Assembly: GCA_035222895.1 (NCBI GenBank)
Contig: JAVYIG010000603.1
Location: forward strand, 62,001 to 126,000
Direction: 5' to 3'
Source of the DNA: Strongylocentrotus droebachiensis
Lineage: Eukaryota > Echinodermata > Echinoidea > Camarodonta > Strongylocentrotidae
Length of the DNA stretch: 64,000 nt
Below the pieces are notes generated by a model that did no database searches, was not told the origin of the DNA, and saw only the letters and a list, made by a program, of their open reading frames with translations. Shown here piece by piece: positions 10,590 to 20,811 of the stretch (positions are counted from its first letter, which is position 1; each line of letters starts with the position of its first letter). The translations under genes were made by a program, and so were the position numbers.

Positions 10590-11061
10590 GGGACTTTTAG
10601 ATTGAGTGGACGAGAACACGACGAACGCCGACTGATCATGCGTGTCAACGTACTTAACCGCCCATGTTGACTACAATTAGAAATCTTTTAGATTACACTC
10701 GACGATATGCATGCAGGAAGTAACACTATGAACATCACGGACAAAGAAAGAGGACAAAATATACAGTTCCTCATTCTACCCTCAACAAAAGAATATCCCT
10801 TCACTGCAAGTATGTAAAAATGTGTAGAACAGGTGAATATGCATGTGACACCTGTTCTACACATTTTTACATAATAGCAGGGAAGGGATGTTCCTTTGTC
10901 TACCTGAGGAACTGTATGTATGTATGTATGTACTAGAATTAGGAAAATCAAGGTTGACGAATTCTCGATCGCCGACTGAGACGACGTAACGCATGCGCAG
11001 TGCCTTAAAATGACGTCACATGTTGCAGTCAAAGCTGTCGACGTGCAAATCTAAAAGTCCC
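10590..11061. mobile_element. GGGACTTTTAGATT-type TIR element, long form
   Basis: The ends GGGACTTTTAGATTGAG and its inverse CAAATCTAAAAGTCCC enclose 472 bp and are flanked by TA. Two short relatives lie at 18171-18278 and 19611-19718 and share the inner ACGTGTGACGTC region. No transposase is encoded; it contains a striking 150-bp hairpin. Confidence 0.65.
10764..10914. repeat. Long hairpin inside the TIR element
   Basis: A perfect 25-bp stem (10811-10835 with 10849-10873, arm ending GTGTAGAACAGGTG) closes a 13-nt loop. The pairing extends outward imperfectly to CAGTTCCTC/GAGGAACTG, giving arms of about 70 nt. Transcribed, it would fold like a microRNA-type precursor, though a transposon palindrome is the simpler explanation. 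Confidence 0.75.
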
Positions 11062-11186
11062 TATTAGCTAGACTTCTGTAACGACTGCTTCTATTTCACC
11101 CTTTATTGTTATCTTCTTTACATTCAGAATGCACCCCCACCCCTATTTGCACATACTTTTGTCATGTTTGTTGATCTTTTTAATTG

Positions 11187-11510
11187 TGGCTTATTCTACA
11201 CTACTGTCGCAACGATTACTCTTCTTTACTTTTCAATACTTTGGAAAATACTTTCAGTCACTCTCTTTTATAGTTTGCATGTAATATCGTTATGTTATTT
11301 GAGTTGTTATGTCTAACCTCCATGTGATACAAAGGTAACAGGTTTATTCACATATTTCAGTTCCTGACGATGGTCATGAAATAAGGTGGTCGACAATTTG
11401 AGAATTCTCAAGCATGACTCTTATTAATATTTCTGTTTAATACCTAAAATACACTGGTCAGTAATTTTTTAAGTTTAAAATGCTTAAAATTTGTTTGTAG
11501 ACAATATATT
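11187..11510 (+). repeat. Dispersed repeat with ACACTGGTCAGT, copy 2
   Basis: From TTGTGGCTTATTCTACACTAC through GTTCCTGACGATGGTCATGA to ACACTGGTCAGTAATTT it parallels 15782-16080 and, in its second half, 9260-9545. 11510-11890 is otherwise plain AT-rich sequence. Confidence 0.6.
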
Positions 11511-11894
11511 GTGTTATATCCCGCATACTAAGAATCTTGCAATCTGATTGGCCTAATCTGATCGGTCATAAAAATCATAATAAATTTGTCCCAGTCTTGG
11601 TAAAGTAACAAGCACTGTACACAGAGAGATGTATATGGAACTACACAAATCGTGTCGTGGTTACTCATCTTGATTTCTTTATCTTTCTATGCTCATTACT
11701 CAGCCAGTATACATTTTCTACCAACATTGAATGGCAAATGATATTTATTTGTAATCTTGAACATTCAGTGTAAGTTTCGTTTGATTCTGTGGGAATCCAT
11801 TTTCTTTTTTTACCAGATCTCAAGTTTATCTTTAAGAACAAAAACTGCATTTTATTATACGGAAATTAAGTCTTAAATAGTTGGATATAATTTG

Positions 11895-12126
11895 GAGGCT
11901 GTTCACACCGCAATGAGAGAGCGCGGTCTATCGTAGCACCCCCTTTTTTCTAGCGCGCGCTAAACCGCGCTCTCTCTCGTGGACCACCCCCAAGAGGTGC
12001 TCCAGTGGCACGCCGTTTTGGCTCGCCGTGGCTCGCTGTTGGGCGGACTGAAACGACGTTGTACCTTCCAAACCGCAGAGATAGCCCGGTCTAGCGCGCG
12101 CTATCTCTGCCGGTGTGAACAGCCTC
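11895..12126. mobile_element. Short TIR element with GAGGCTGTTCACACCG ends
   Basis: 232 bp bounded by GAGGCTGTTCACACCG and its inverse CGGTGTGAACAGCCTC, with subterminal inverted GCGCGCTA/TAGCGCGC motifs. The TTCACACCG core recurs in the Harbinger TIR at 13216. No clear target duplication; superfamily left open. Confidence 0.65.
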
Positions 12127-12439
12127 TATGTTGCATTGCTTGATCGGCCCAATTTTATGATCCTGATTTTTTTCGACAATTATAAGAAAACAATATGTAT
12201 TGTGTCTTATTCATCATAGGTAGCCATATCAGTCGTAATAGTACTCTTCCTGTGGACCCTGGAATTGTTTGTTATCCAGCAATAACAGGTACTTGTTTAC
12301 ACCTGAGCAAGAAGTCTTAATGGAGGCCAAACGGCTTGTCCAAGGATGTAAGCGCCGAGCACGGATCGAACTCAGAACCTTTCGTAGGAGAGTCAAAAAC
12401 CTTCACGAATATCCCACAGTGCTCCTCTTACACACTTAC

Positions 12440-12625
12440 CCTCACATTCAGGAAACGGTTCCGAGAAGTTTCCCAAGCCCGTGCAGTTAACAGACGACGA
12501 ACCCGTTAGGTTATAACCAGTCGGACAAGAGAAACTACATTGTTGACCTTCGATCACATATTCATCGGTTGAACACGTCGAAGAAGATACCAATTCGTCA
12601 AATTCAGGTAAGGTGCACGTTATTA
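12440..12625 (-). CDS. CCP (sushi) exon A, last of the array
   Basis: A 186-nt exon, phase 1-1 (CTCAG acceptor; donor GTAAGTG), encoding the most divergent CCP copy: ITCTLPEFDELVSSSTC, YVIEGQQCSFSC, PTGYNLTGSSSVNC and NFSEPFPECEG. Six cysteines in the same pattern are kept, with one extra residue before the second cysteine. It stands apart from the duplicated blocks, separated from B by repeats and a Harbinger element. Confidence 0.78.
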
Positions 12626-13688
12626 CTGAGTTAATAATGAAAAGAATCAGACAAACCATGAGTGCCTTTAGAAATATTCAAACAGTCTTGCTACTAATAT
12701 TCATAAACCCGACCTTGATTTTCTCAAATTCATTAAAAGGCGAAGACCTCATTCCTTGTAATTAGCCTCGATCGGAGAGCATAATTTTATAGTCATGCCC
12801 TGAGCTATGGATTTATTAAATAATTCGAAAATGAATAACAGTAGAGGTCTGGAGGATACTACCGAAACAACTTTATAAAGTCAACATATTTCTGGTGATG
12901 ACCAGCGAAAGACGGCCACGAAAGAAAAAATATATATATTCGAGTATACAAAAATATAAAGATTATAAATGAATTTAATCGAGAACACGTTTACAACATT
13001 AAATCAAGGACAACGAATTATGTTAATTGTCGCAGGAGCAAATTTCGTTCAACCATTTAATGTTATATTTTAGGCCTACCGATAGATGGTGAAAATGGAT
13101 TTAGTTAAGAACAAACAGAGGGGGAAAAAACGTGATAGGGTTCTCTCCTTCGCACCTGACACCCAAATCTGTGGAGAAATAATAATGATAAAATATACCC
13201 AAAGCCGTCCCTAAAGGGGCTTTCACACCGGGCCTTGCGTAGAGTTGCGTAGAGTCGCGTAGAGTTGCGTAGCGACTACGCCGATCGTACGCAACCCTAC
13301 GCAACTGTACGCGGAGGGACGCAAATGGGTACGCGAGATGAACGCAAAAAATTAAACATGTTTAATTTTTTCGCGTACCTTCGGCGTAGACACTTTACGC
13401 AGAAAGAACGCAATTTGTACGCAAGTCTACGCAACACTACGCAACTGTACGCCAAGCCTACGCAACTGTACGCCAAGCCTACGCAACAATACGCTACCCT
13501 ACGCCAGTCCGACGAAGCATTAAAAACCTATAAAGACGTCCTAGATGCAACCTGCGCGCAGCCTAGCCATAATGAATGCTTGATCCCTGCTGGACTTTTC
13601 ATTACTATTCCTGCAGTGCTACATTTTATTCCCGCTGGACTCTGTTGTCGCTGCTGAACTATATCTGCAGGATTTAATTATTTCTGCT

Positions 13689-13907
13689 TTAATTACTGAA
13701 AAAATGCCAGGAAAGAAGGGCAAGGGTTGTTGTCGAGGCCACTTGTTTCCATCCCTCTGGAGTATCTGGGCACATGAGAACTTCGTCAGATAATTTATCG
13801 ATTATTGCCTGGCAAACTTGTGGCATAAACACAGAAATAGTGTTATGGGCAACTCGGAATCCATATTGAAGTGTCTTGTAGCTGTTGCCGGTGGCCAGAA
13901 ACTTCAA
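13689..13907 (-). pseudogene. Harbinger transposase helix-turn-helix fragment
   Basis: MKFLATGNSYKTLQYGFRVA, then HNTISVFMPQVCQAI and CPDTPEGWKQVA match the region following the N-terminal segment in HARBI1-type transposases (LATG-Y--L---F--S--TIS). It continues from the fragment at 13921-14223 with a break. The sequence ends before the nuclease domain. Confidence 0.78.
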
Positions 13908-13920
13908 GGTGATAGCCAGC

Positions 13921-14223
13921 TTAAACCAGATTCCAGAGACTTCCTGTAGTTAATATCTCGTTTGGTAATCCTCGGTGCAATTCATGGAAATCCTGTGGTC
14001 CCATCCGCATGAAATTGGTAAATGCAGAAACATCCTCAGCATGCAGTTCTTTCATCAGCTGTTCATATTGCCCCTGCAGGGGCCTGCGCTGGATCCAAGG
14101 TTTTACCCACACACTTCTTCTTCTTTTAGCTTCTTTCCTTTTCTGTTCTTGTTCTTGTTCTTCTCCAAAGCGTTCATGTTCTGCCACAAGACTAATTAGT
14201 CTTTCAGGGCCCAACCAACTCAT
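13921..14223 (-). pseudogene. Harbinger transposase N-terminal fragment
   Basis: About 100 residues with the conserved start of HARBI1-like transposases: RRSVWVKPWIQRRPLQGQYE, then LHAEDVSAFTNFMRM and PQDFHELHRG. A stop and a frame change separate it from the next piece at 13907. The catalytic DDE core is missing, so the element cannot move itself. Confidence 0.8.
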
Positions 14224-14829
14224 GATATTTTTCTGCCTGTGTTATTACAACAGTCAACTGTAATTCCAACAGCAGTGGTGTGTTCTGGACAGCAGGCAGC
14301 AGTGGATTGAGGGCAGAAAACTAGGTTTATAAAGCGCCAATGGCTACACTCGCGGCTCCTACGAGGGTCTATCAAAGTGCCATGGTTTACATGGCACTTT
14401 CGCACACAGTAAGCAACCGTACGCGTACGTAACCCTACGCCAATAGCCTACGCCGTAGGTACGCGGTGCCTACGCACAGGGTACGTAACTATACGCCATC
14501 GTACGCAAGCCTACGCATAACCTACGCAGGGACTACGCCGAAGCATCAATTTATTCATGAGTACGCAGCTTAACTTCGGCGTAGTCGGTACGCAATACTA
14601 CGCAACTCTACGCAGATCCGGTGTGAAAGGGGCTTTAGCGTGCAAGGCGGGCCCACTCGAATCTTTCATTTGCCATCAGCGCCAACCGACAAGATCGCTT
14701 ATTGGCCACACATGCATATAGGCACAAATCTATATGGACCAACTGACGGAGGGATTGCTTTATGCAACACAATAGCTTTGCGGAATAAAAAATCTATAGG
14801 GTTAGCTCCATTCTTCTTTTTCAAACACC

Positions 14830-15000
14830 TTTATGGACTGATAACATCAATCAGTGGCCGGGAATGTCATTTGAGCAGCTGAAGACAAACATTTATGGAG
14901 AACATTGTGTTTCAAGGTCCATTTCATTTTTTATGTCGCCCCAACAGCTTAAACTCAATCTATGGGACATATTATTGACGGATAGAAATAGTTTTCCAGG
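14830..15000 (+). repeat. Dispersed repeat related to 45850-46000
   Basis: CTGATAACATCAATCAGT, TCATTTGAGCAGC, TTTCAAGGTCCATT and CTATGGGACATA recur in the same order near 45855-45995. The segment has no coding frame. 15000-15690 is unremarkable intron. Confidence 0.5.
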
Positions 15001-15694
15001 TCAACGGCTAAATAAAATTGATGCCTGTAGTATAAATATTCCATGACAAATATTAAAGGTCATACAAAGTTTTGGTATGGAGTCATGAATTTGGTTTAAA
15101 TGAACATATTGGAAGCATATGCGATCCTACTATATTCAGTGATCGCTGTCGTGGTTGAAATCGAGTCTAAAGTTATGAAATTGTAAAAAAAATAAACTCT
15201 TTATGTTGTATAGCTCCCTCTCAAGGTCAAGATAATAATTAAGCTACGAAACAAAGTTTCTTGACTTAAATTGACCGATTAGCTATTTCCGGGCGGAAAT
15301 TATATATCGCAACTACATATTCTGAGATTTTCATGGTCGCAGCTACCATTGTACGGCCGTAAGCGCTGTTTGAAATTTATCACAATTTAACGGGACCACC
15401 GGTAAATTTTAATATTCATTTTTTCTCGAAACCAGAAGTGTTTTAGGGGCTAAATTTGCTAGTGCTTATAATACATCCACAGGGGCATCCAAATATATCA
15501 AAATTGTAAAGAAACACTATCCACCCAAATTTCAAAATTTTCCAAAACTTTGTATTACCTTTCAGAGACACAGAGAGATTATTTATGGGCCATATTAAAA
15601 GTTAAATGATGGGTAAATTGCGAACATGAACATGTCGGACAATGACTATCCCCGGGACTATCCGCGGTTTAACTTATGTTAGAGAGAAACATAC

Positions 15695-15730
15695 CTGTTT
15701 CTGGACAAACGCTGCCGTTGGGATCACACT
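15695..15730 (-). CDS. Candidate 36-nt micro-exon, ECDPNGSVCPET linker
   Basis: Between a good acceptor (TATTTTGCAG) and donor (CAG then GTATGT) lies a 36-nt open stretch, phase 1 on both sides, encoding ECDPNGSVCPET when joined to the preceding G. Two cysteines are present. It fits between CCP exons B and A without disturbing frame. Small size makes chance occurrence possible; the splice-site quality and matching phase are the support. Confidence 0.42.
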
Positions 15731-15781
15731 CTGCAAAATAATATATAAAATATGTTATACACTGGTCAGTGTCCATGTTTT

Positions 15782-16170
15782 ATTGTGGTTTATTCTACAC
15801 TCATATCACCATGACTATCCTTTAATTTTTCAATATCTTGGCTCTCTTTTGTAGTATGCATTAATATCCTTGAGTTCGTATGTCTAACCTCCATATTATA
15901 CAAGTTATTACGTTTATTCATATACTTCGGTTCCTGACGATGGTCATGAAATGTGGTGATCGAAAATTTGAGAACTCGCAAACATGACTCTAATTAAGAT
16001 ATCTGTTTCGTACTGTAAATACACTGGTCAGTAAATTTCAAATTAAATTGAATCAAAATTTGTCTGTAAACAAAACCAAGATGATACTACGGATGATATC
16101 ATTGACGTCGAAAAAATGACATTTCTGATCGTTAATATCTTAAATGTTAAAACTCGTAAAGGGCTTGTTC
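15782..16170 (+). repeat. Dispersed repeat with ACACTGGTCAGT, copy 3
   Basis: Begins TTGTGGTTTATTCTACACTC and runs through TTCCTGACGATGGTCATGA and ACACTGGTCAGTAAATTTC, parallel to 11187-11510 and extending further along the 9260 copy (AAAACTCGTAAAGGGC). An extra ACACTGGTCAGT lies just before it at about 15760. Confidence 0.6.
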
Positions 16171-16558
16171 AGATGATGTTCAGATTATGGCGTGGCTATG
16201 GTTCCGATTAATACGTCCAAGATTTATTTTAATCAATCAACACCTTCCATTAACATTATTGGCCACAATACTGCTGTATACTCATATCCCTCGTATCCCC
16301 CACTAAGTATTGAGCTGAGGAAGAACGAGAAAATCGTAATTCTTAGAACGTAAAGATCAGGACAGAATGTAATGATTAAATCAAAGTGATATTGTACTGC
16401 GGATCATATCCGTGGTCACAATGAAATGAAATCAACAGAACTTTGAAAACATTGTGTTCACTAATGAGCTGAATTAAGATGCTGAACTGAATTATAAATT
16501 TAAAAAACAGCACTTTATTTTACGGGAACCTTTAAAAGGTTGGATATATTTTGCTAAA

Positions 16559-16735
16559 CTAGGCGTTGTGGCGTGCGCCTGTAATCCAGCTAACAATGGA
16601 AGTTACAAACTGATTCAGCCAAGGACAGAGGTTCGAAACTGAGTCACGTCTTTCGGATGGACGTTTAAAGGTCGGTTCCCAGACGTAAATTATATCTGAT
16701 TGATACACGTCTGTAAAACTCCAATACACACACCG
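16559..16735 (+). mobile_element. SINE with a 7SL-like head
   Basis: GTGGCGTGCGCCTGTAATCC and AGCTA closely resemble the 5' domain of 7SL RNA (as in Alu), followed by a B-box-like GGTTCGAAACTGAG and a body with GTCTTTCGGATGGACG and GGTCGGTTCCCAGACG found in invertebrate SINEs. The unit is about 175 bp. A tRNA-derived head that converged on this motif is the alternative. Confidence 0.45.
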
Positions 16736-16989
16736 CATTGCATGATCGGACCAATTTGATCATCCTGACTGTTTTTCGAAAATAATAAGGAAAGAAATAT
16801 TGATTGTTTCTTAATTACTTAGGGTAGCCATATCAATATTAATTTTTGATTACCCAACAATGACAGGTACTGATTTACACCTGAGCAGTGAGGTCGACAT
16901 GGAGGCTAAACGGCTTGTCCAATGATGTAAGCGCCGAGCAAAGTACGAACTTTCACGAATATACCACAGTGCTCCGAAATTACACTTAC

Positions 16990-17172
16990 CCACACAACGA
17001 GGAGACATTTGCGAGAAACTTCCTGAGCCCGTGCAGATAACAGACGACGGACCCGCTCGGCTATAATTAGTCGGACAAGAGAAGTTGCATCGTTCATTGT
17101 AGCTTACTGATGTAATGGGTGAACACGAAGAATTTACGTTTTCGTCTACTGAAGGTGCGGTGCACGTAATCT
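16990..17172 (-). CDS. CCP (sushi) exon B
   Basis: A 183-nt exon, phase 1-1. The 5' half is the same as exon C (TAPSVDENVNSSC), but the 3' half is divergent: PTNYSRAGPSSVICTGSG and SFSQMSPRCVG. All six cysteines and both splice sites remain. The upstream ATG frame is broken by the same 2-bp deletion as in C. It may be functional; the divergence could also mean relaxed selection. Confidence 0.7.
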
Positions 17173-17839
17173 CTGAGTTAATGATGAAAGAACAGACAAA
17201 CCATGAGAGCCTTTAGAAACATTCAAACGGTCTTCCCATATATATTTAAGAACCGACCTTAATTTTACAAAACTTCCTAGTAAAGGCAAAACCATGATTT
17301 TTTGTTAGTAACCCCAATCGGAGAGCATAAAGTCAGCCCTGTGCTAGGGATGTAGTGAATAACTCGAAAATGAACAAACGTGGCCAACACGACCGCCTGC
17401 AACTTTATCAAGTCAAACATATTTCTGGTGATGACCAGCAAAAGACGGGCACGTAAGACCGGCACGAAAAATCCCCTTTGCCAAAAAAAATGCCGGGACT
17501 TTCCTCACTGCCATCATAGCCCCAGCATTATTGTAAACGTGTTTAACTGTTTTTATATTCATTTTTGTGACGTTTTGAGCTTTAATTGCTGTCTAGTACC
17601 TACGCCATACACCAGTCTCTACGTACATGTATAAACACTTCCAGTCCCATCTATATACTTCATCGATCGTAACTTGGGAGCCACGTCACCAAAACTCAAT
17701 TGTTACGCCTTGCTCTGTACCCGCGTAACATTCCTAAGGTCACCATGGCAACCACGGTAACATTAAGGTATTTTGTTATGCTAATCACATTCTCCATATT
17801 TTTTAGTTACAATTGAGGCTCTTTTGATGTTCACTATTT

Positions 17840-18115
17840 CGTCTTTGAACACATATGGATTTGGCTGAAAGGAGTAATACAGTAGCCGCATCTAAGACTT
17901 GGAACAGCATCCCTCTTTCTATAAGGGAAATTACCTGTCTTGCCACCTTCAAAAGCTCCCTCATAACTTAACTTTTTCCCCGGTGATCTACGTGATCTAC
18001 TTCCTGTGAGACTGGACATTATTTGTCCTCTTTTCACATAATGTATTTTAAAGCGCTATGGTACTTATTGTTTTTAGCGCTCCTAAATATTCGATATTAT
18101 TATTAGTAACTATGA
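17840..18115 (+). pseudogene. 3' end of an old CR1/L2-like element
   Basis: On the plus strand the frame reads KTWNSIPLSIREITCLATFK, the pattern that ends CR1/L2-group reverse transcriptases, followed by AAAGCGCTATGGTACTT and an ATT-rich tail (TATTATTATTAG). It was present before the block duplicated, since 19280-19550 and 32200-32320 hold copies. Confidence 0.5.
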
Positions 18116-18170
18116 CAAAGAATTAAAGGAACGCCTTTCTCTTTAAATATCATGAGCTCGCTGGACATTA

Positions 18171-18278
18171 GGGACTTTAAGATTTGCACGACGGCATAGT
18201 GGACTGCTACGTGTGACGTCCTATTAAGCACCTTAAAAGGACGTCACACGAAGCAGTTCACCCAAATCTAAAAGTCCC
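18171..18278. mobile_element. GGGACTTTWAGATT-type MITE, short form 1
   Basis: 108 bp, almost entirely two inverted arms (GGGACTTTAAGATTTG … CAAATCTAAAAGTCCC; GTGTGACGTCC/GGACGTCACAC) around a short loop, flanked by TA. It belongs to the same family as 10590-11061. Confidence 0.75.
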
Positions 18279-18422
18279 TAATGAATCTCACGTCACGGCT
18301 GGTGACCAGATGGTTGCCACTATACAAGAATGGGTCTCATTGCATGAGGGTGTTGTTAAACGAGAAGTAACTGAGTCAAGATCCTAAACCAATATACCAC
18401 AGTGCTCCCATATGACACTTAC

Positions 18423-18605
18423 CCACACATGCAGGAAACGGTTCCGAGAAGTTTCCCGAGCCCGTGCAGTTAACAGACGATGGACCCTTTAGGTTATAAC
18501 CAGTCGGACAAGAGAAGTTGCATCGTTCATTGTAGCTTACTGATGTATTGGGTGAACACGAAGAATTTACGTTTTCGTCTACTGAAGGTGCGGTGCACGT
18601 AATCT
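18423..18605 (-). CDS. CCP (sushi) exon C
   Basis: A 183-nt exon, phase 1-1, with acceptor CTCAG then AGATTACG and a GTAAGTG donor. It reads ITCTAPSVDENVNSSC, VSYNERCNFSC, PTGYNLKGPSSVNC and FPACVG. Two bases are missing from the upstream polypyrimidine region compared with other copies, so no ATG is in frame. It lies about 1,433 bp from exon B within a tandem duplication. Confidence 0.75.
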
Positions 18606-19862
18606 CTGAGTTAATGATGAAAGAACAGACAAACCATGAGAGCCTTTAGAAACATTCAAACGGTCTTCCCATGTATATTTAAGAACCGACCTTAATTTTA
18701 CAAAACTTCCTAGTAAAGGCAAAACCATGATTTTTTGTTAGTAACCCCAATCGGAGAGCATAAAGTCAGCCCTGTGCTAGGGATGTAGTGAATAACTCGA
18801 AAATGAACAAACGTGGCCAACACGACCGCCTGCAACTTTATCAAGTTAAACATATTTCTGGTGATGACCAGCAAAAGACGGGCACGAAAGACCGGCACGA
18901 AAAATCCCCTTTGCCAAAAAAATTGCCGGGACTCTCCTCACTGCCATCATAGCCCCAGCATTATTGTAAACGTGTTTAACTGTTTTTATATTCATTTTTG
19001 TGACGTTTTGAGCTTTAATTGCTGTCTAGTACCTACGCCATACACCAGTCTCTACGTACATGTACATGTATAAACACTTCCAGTCCTATCTATATACTTC
19101 AACGATCGTAACTTGGGAGCCACGTCACCAAAACTCACTTGTTACGCCTTGCTCTGTACCCGCGTAACATTCCTAAGGTCACCATGGCAACCACGGTAAC
19201 ATTAAGGTTTTTTGTTATGCTAATCACATTCTCCATATTTTTTAGTTACAATTGAAGCTCTTTTGATGTTCACTATTTAATCTTTGAACACATATGGATT
19301 TGGCTGAAAGGAGTAATACAGTAGCCGCATCTAAAACTTGGAACAGCATCCCTCTTTCTATAAGGGAAATTACCTGTCTTGCCACCTTCAAAAGCTCCCT
19401 CATAACTTAACTTTTTCCCCAGTGATCTACGTGATCTACTTCCTGTGAGACTGGACATTATTTGTCCTCTTTTCACATATTGGTATTTTAAAGCGCTATG
19501 GTACTTATTGTTTTTAGCGCTCCTAAATATTCGATATTATTATTAGTAACTATGACAAAGAATTAAAGGAACGCCTTTCTCTTTAAATATCATGAGCTCG
19601 CTGGACATTAGGGACTTTAAGACTTGCACGACGGCATAGTGGACTGCTACGTGTGACGTCCTTTTATGCACCTAAAAAGGACGTCACACGTAGCAGTTCA
19701 CCCAAATCTAAAAGTCCCTAATGAATCTCACGTCACGGCTGGTGACCAGATGGTTGCCACTATACAAGAATGGGTCTCATTGCATGAGGGTGTTGTTAAA
19801 CGAGAAGTAACTGAGTCAAGATCCTTAACCAATATACCACAGTGCTCCCATATGACACTTAC
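18606..19862 (-). repeat. Duplicated intron block between CCP exons D and C
   Basis: Second copy of the 1.43-kb block, differing from the first by few substitutions and a 6-bp expansion of ACATGT near 19062. It includes the same old CR1/L2 3' end near 19280-19550. Confidence 0.85.
19611..19718. mobile_element. GGGACTTTWAGATT-type MITE, short form 2
   Basis: Copy of the 18171-18278 element carried along by the block duplication, with matching TA flanks and a few changes in the loop. Confidence 0.75.
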
Positions 19863-20042
19863 CCACACATGCAGGAAACGGTTCCGAGAAGTTTCCCGAG
19901 CCCGTGCAGTTAACAGACGATGGACCCTTTAGGTTATAACTAGTCGGACAAGAGAAGTTGCATCGTTCATTGTAGCTTACTGATGTATTGGGTGAACACG
20001 AAGAAGATACTCTTTCTGATAATTCTGGTACGGTGCATGTTA
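19863..20042 (-). CDS. CCP (sushi) exon D
   Basis: A 180-nt exon, phase 1-1, acceptor AACACAG. It reads VTCTVPELSERVSSSC, then VSYNERCNFSC, PTSYNLKGPSSVNC and NFSEPFPACVG. The 3' half is nearly identical to exon C while the 5' half and upstream intron differ, which marks a recombination or conversion boundary inside the exon near the SPNTSVSYNE segment. Confidence 0.75.
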
Positions 20043-20219
20043 CTGTGTTCATAATGAAAACAATCAGACAACTCATGAGTGACATTATAAACATACAAAC
20101 AGTCTTGCTATGAATGTTCATGTACCCGACCTTAATTTCCGATACTTCTTTAAAATGCTAAATCCTCTTTCCTTGTTGTTAACTCCAAACGGAGAAATAA
20201 AGTTATGCCCTGAGTTATA

Positions 20220-20585
20220 CAGTGCGACCCAGAAAAAACGAAACCGAGAATTATCGATGTTTTATATCATAACTTAGTCACATTTATAATTAATAAATGA
20301 CACATATTTGGAAAGCTGAGAACCTCCTCTTTCATTTGATGCAACTCATATGAAGCACATTTCACGCATGAAATTTCTCTTTGAAATTCAGATACCATCC
20401 GCCAAATGACTTTTTGATTTCTTCTCTTCAAATCAATTCAATCACTCATGCGTGAAATATGCTTTATATGAGTTGCATGAACTGAAATAGGGGGATCTAA
20501 GCTTTACGAATATGTGTCATTTATCAATTATAATTGTGATTAAGTTATTATAAAACAGCGATAGTTCTAGGTTTCGTTTTTTCTG
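20220..20585. mobile_element. Fold-back element, CAGTGCGACCC type
   Basis: After a TA, CAGTGCGACCCAGAAAAAAC starts an arm of about 150 bp; the inverse arm ends GGTTTCGTTTTTTCTG. Arms share TAATAAATGACACATAT and CATTTCACGCATGA inversely. The right arm lacks the last ten bases where the Helitron-like array begins, so it seems clipped by that insertion. Confidence 0.75.
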
Positions 20586-20596
20586 CCAATTTTTTT

Positions 20597-20811
20597 AGGT
20601 GGTCTGTTAACAACAGACCACCTATTGATTTTGTTAGAATTTTCTTTCTTTATTTTTATTTTTAGGTGGTCTGTCAACGACAGATCACCTATTGATTTTG
20701 CTAGAATTTTCTTTCTTTATTTATTTATTTATTTATTTATTAGGTGGTCTGTCAACGACAGATCACCTATTGATTTTGCTAGAATTTTCTTTCTTTATTT
20801 ATTTCTTTATT
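20597..20811 (+). repeat. Three tandem 5'-end units of the Helitron-like repeat
   Basis: AGGTGGTCTGTCAACGAC and AGATCACCTATTGATTTTG start at 20597, 20664 and 20742, each followed by AGAATTTTCTTTC and a T/A-rich tract of variable length. The AGGTGGTCTGT/ACAGATCACCT part forms a hairpin. They are extra copies of the left end of the unit that begins at 20812. Confidence 0.75.

Larger units (their letters stand above)
13216..14635. mobile_element. PIF/Harbinger-type DNA transposon remnant
   Basis: The ends GGGGCTTTCACACCGG and CCGGTGTGAAAGGGGC face each other over about 1.42 kb. Both subterminal regions (about 13225-13510 and 14405-14620) are packed with TACGCAAC/GTTGCGTA motifs, mostly pointing inward. 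The middle encodes two pieces of a Harbinger transposase on the minus strand. A 3-bp TWA target copy, usual for the superfamily, is suggested (TAA left, TTA right) but is not a true direct repeat. Confidence 0.8.
17173..18422 (-). repeat. Duplicated intron block between CCP exons C and B
   Basis: This intron and the next (18606-19862) are copies of a tandem duplication with a period of about 1,433-1,440 bp. Landmarks are TGAATAACTCGAAAATG, GGCAACCACGGTAAC and the short TIR element. A third copy, interrupted by a CR1 element, lies at 28206-28437 plus 32082-32450. Confidence 0.85.

Noticed and set aside
12393..12659. Stand-alone small secreted CCP protein starting MVCLILFIINSV (and the same in other copies)
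   Set aside because: The frame reads through a good acceptor and then past a strong donor into intron; several sister copies lose the ATG frame but keep the splice sites.
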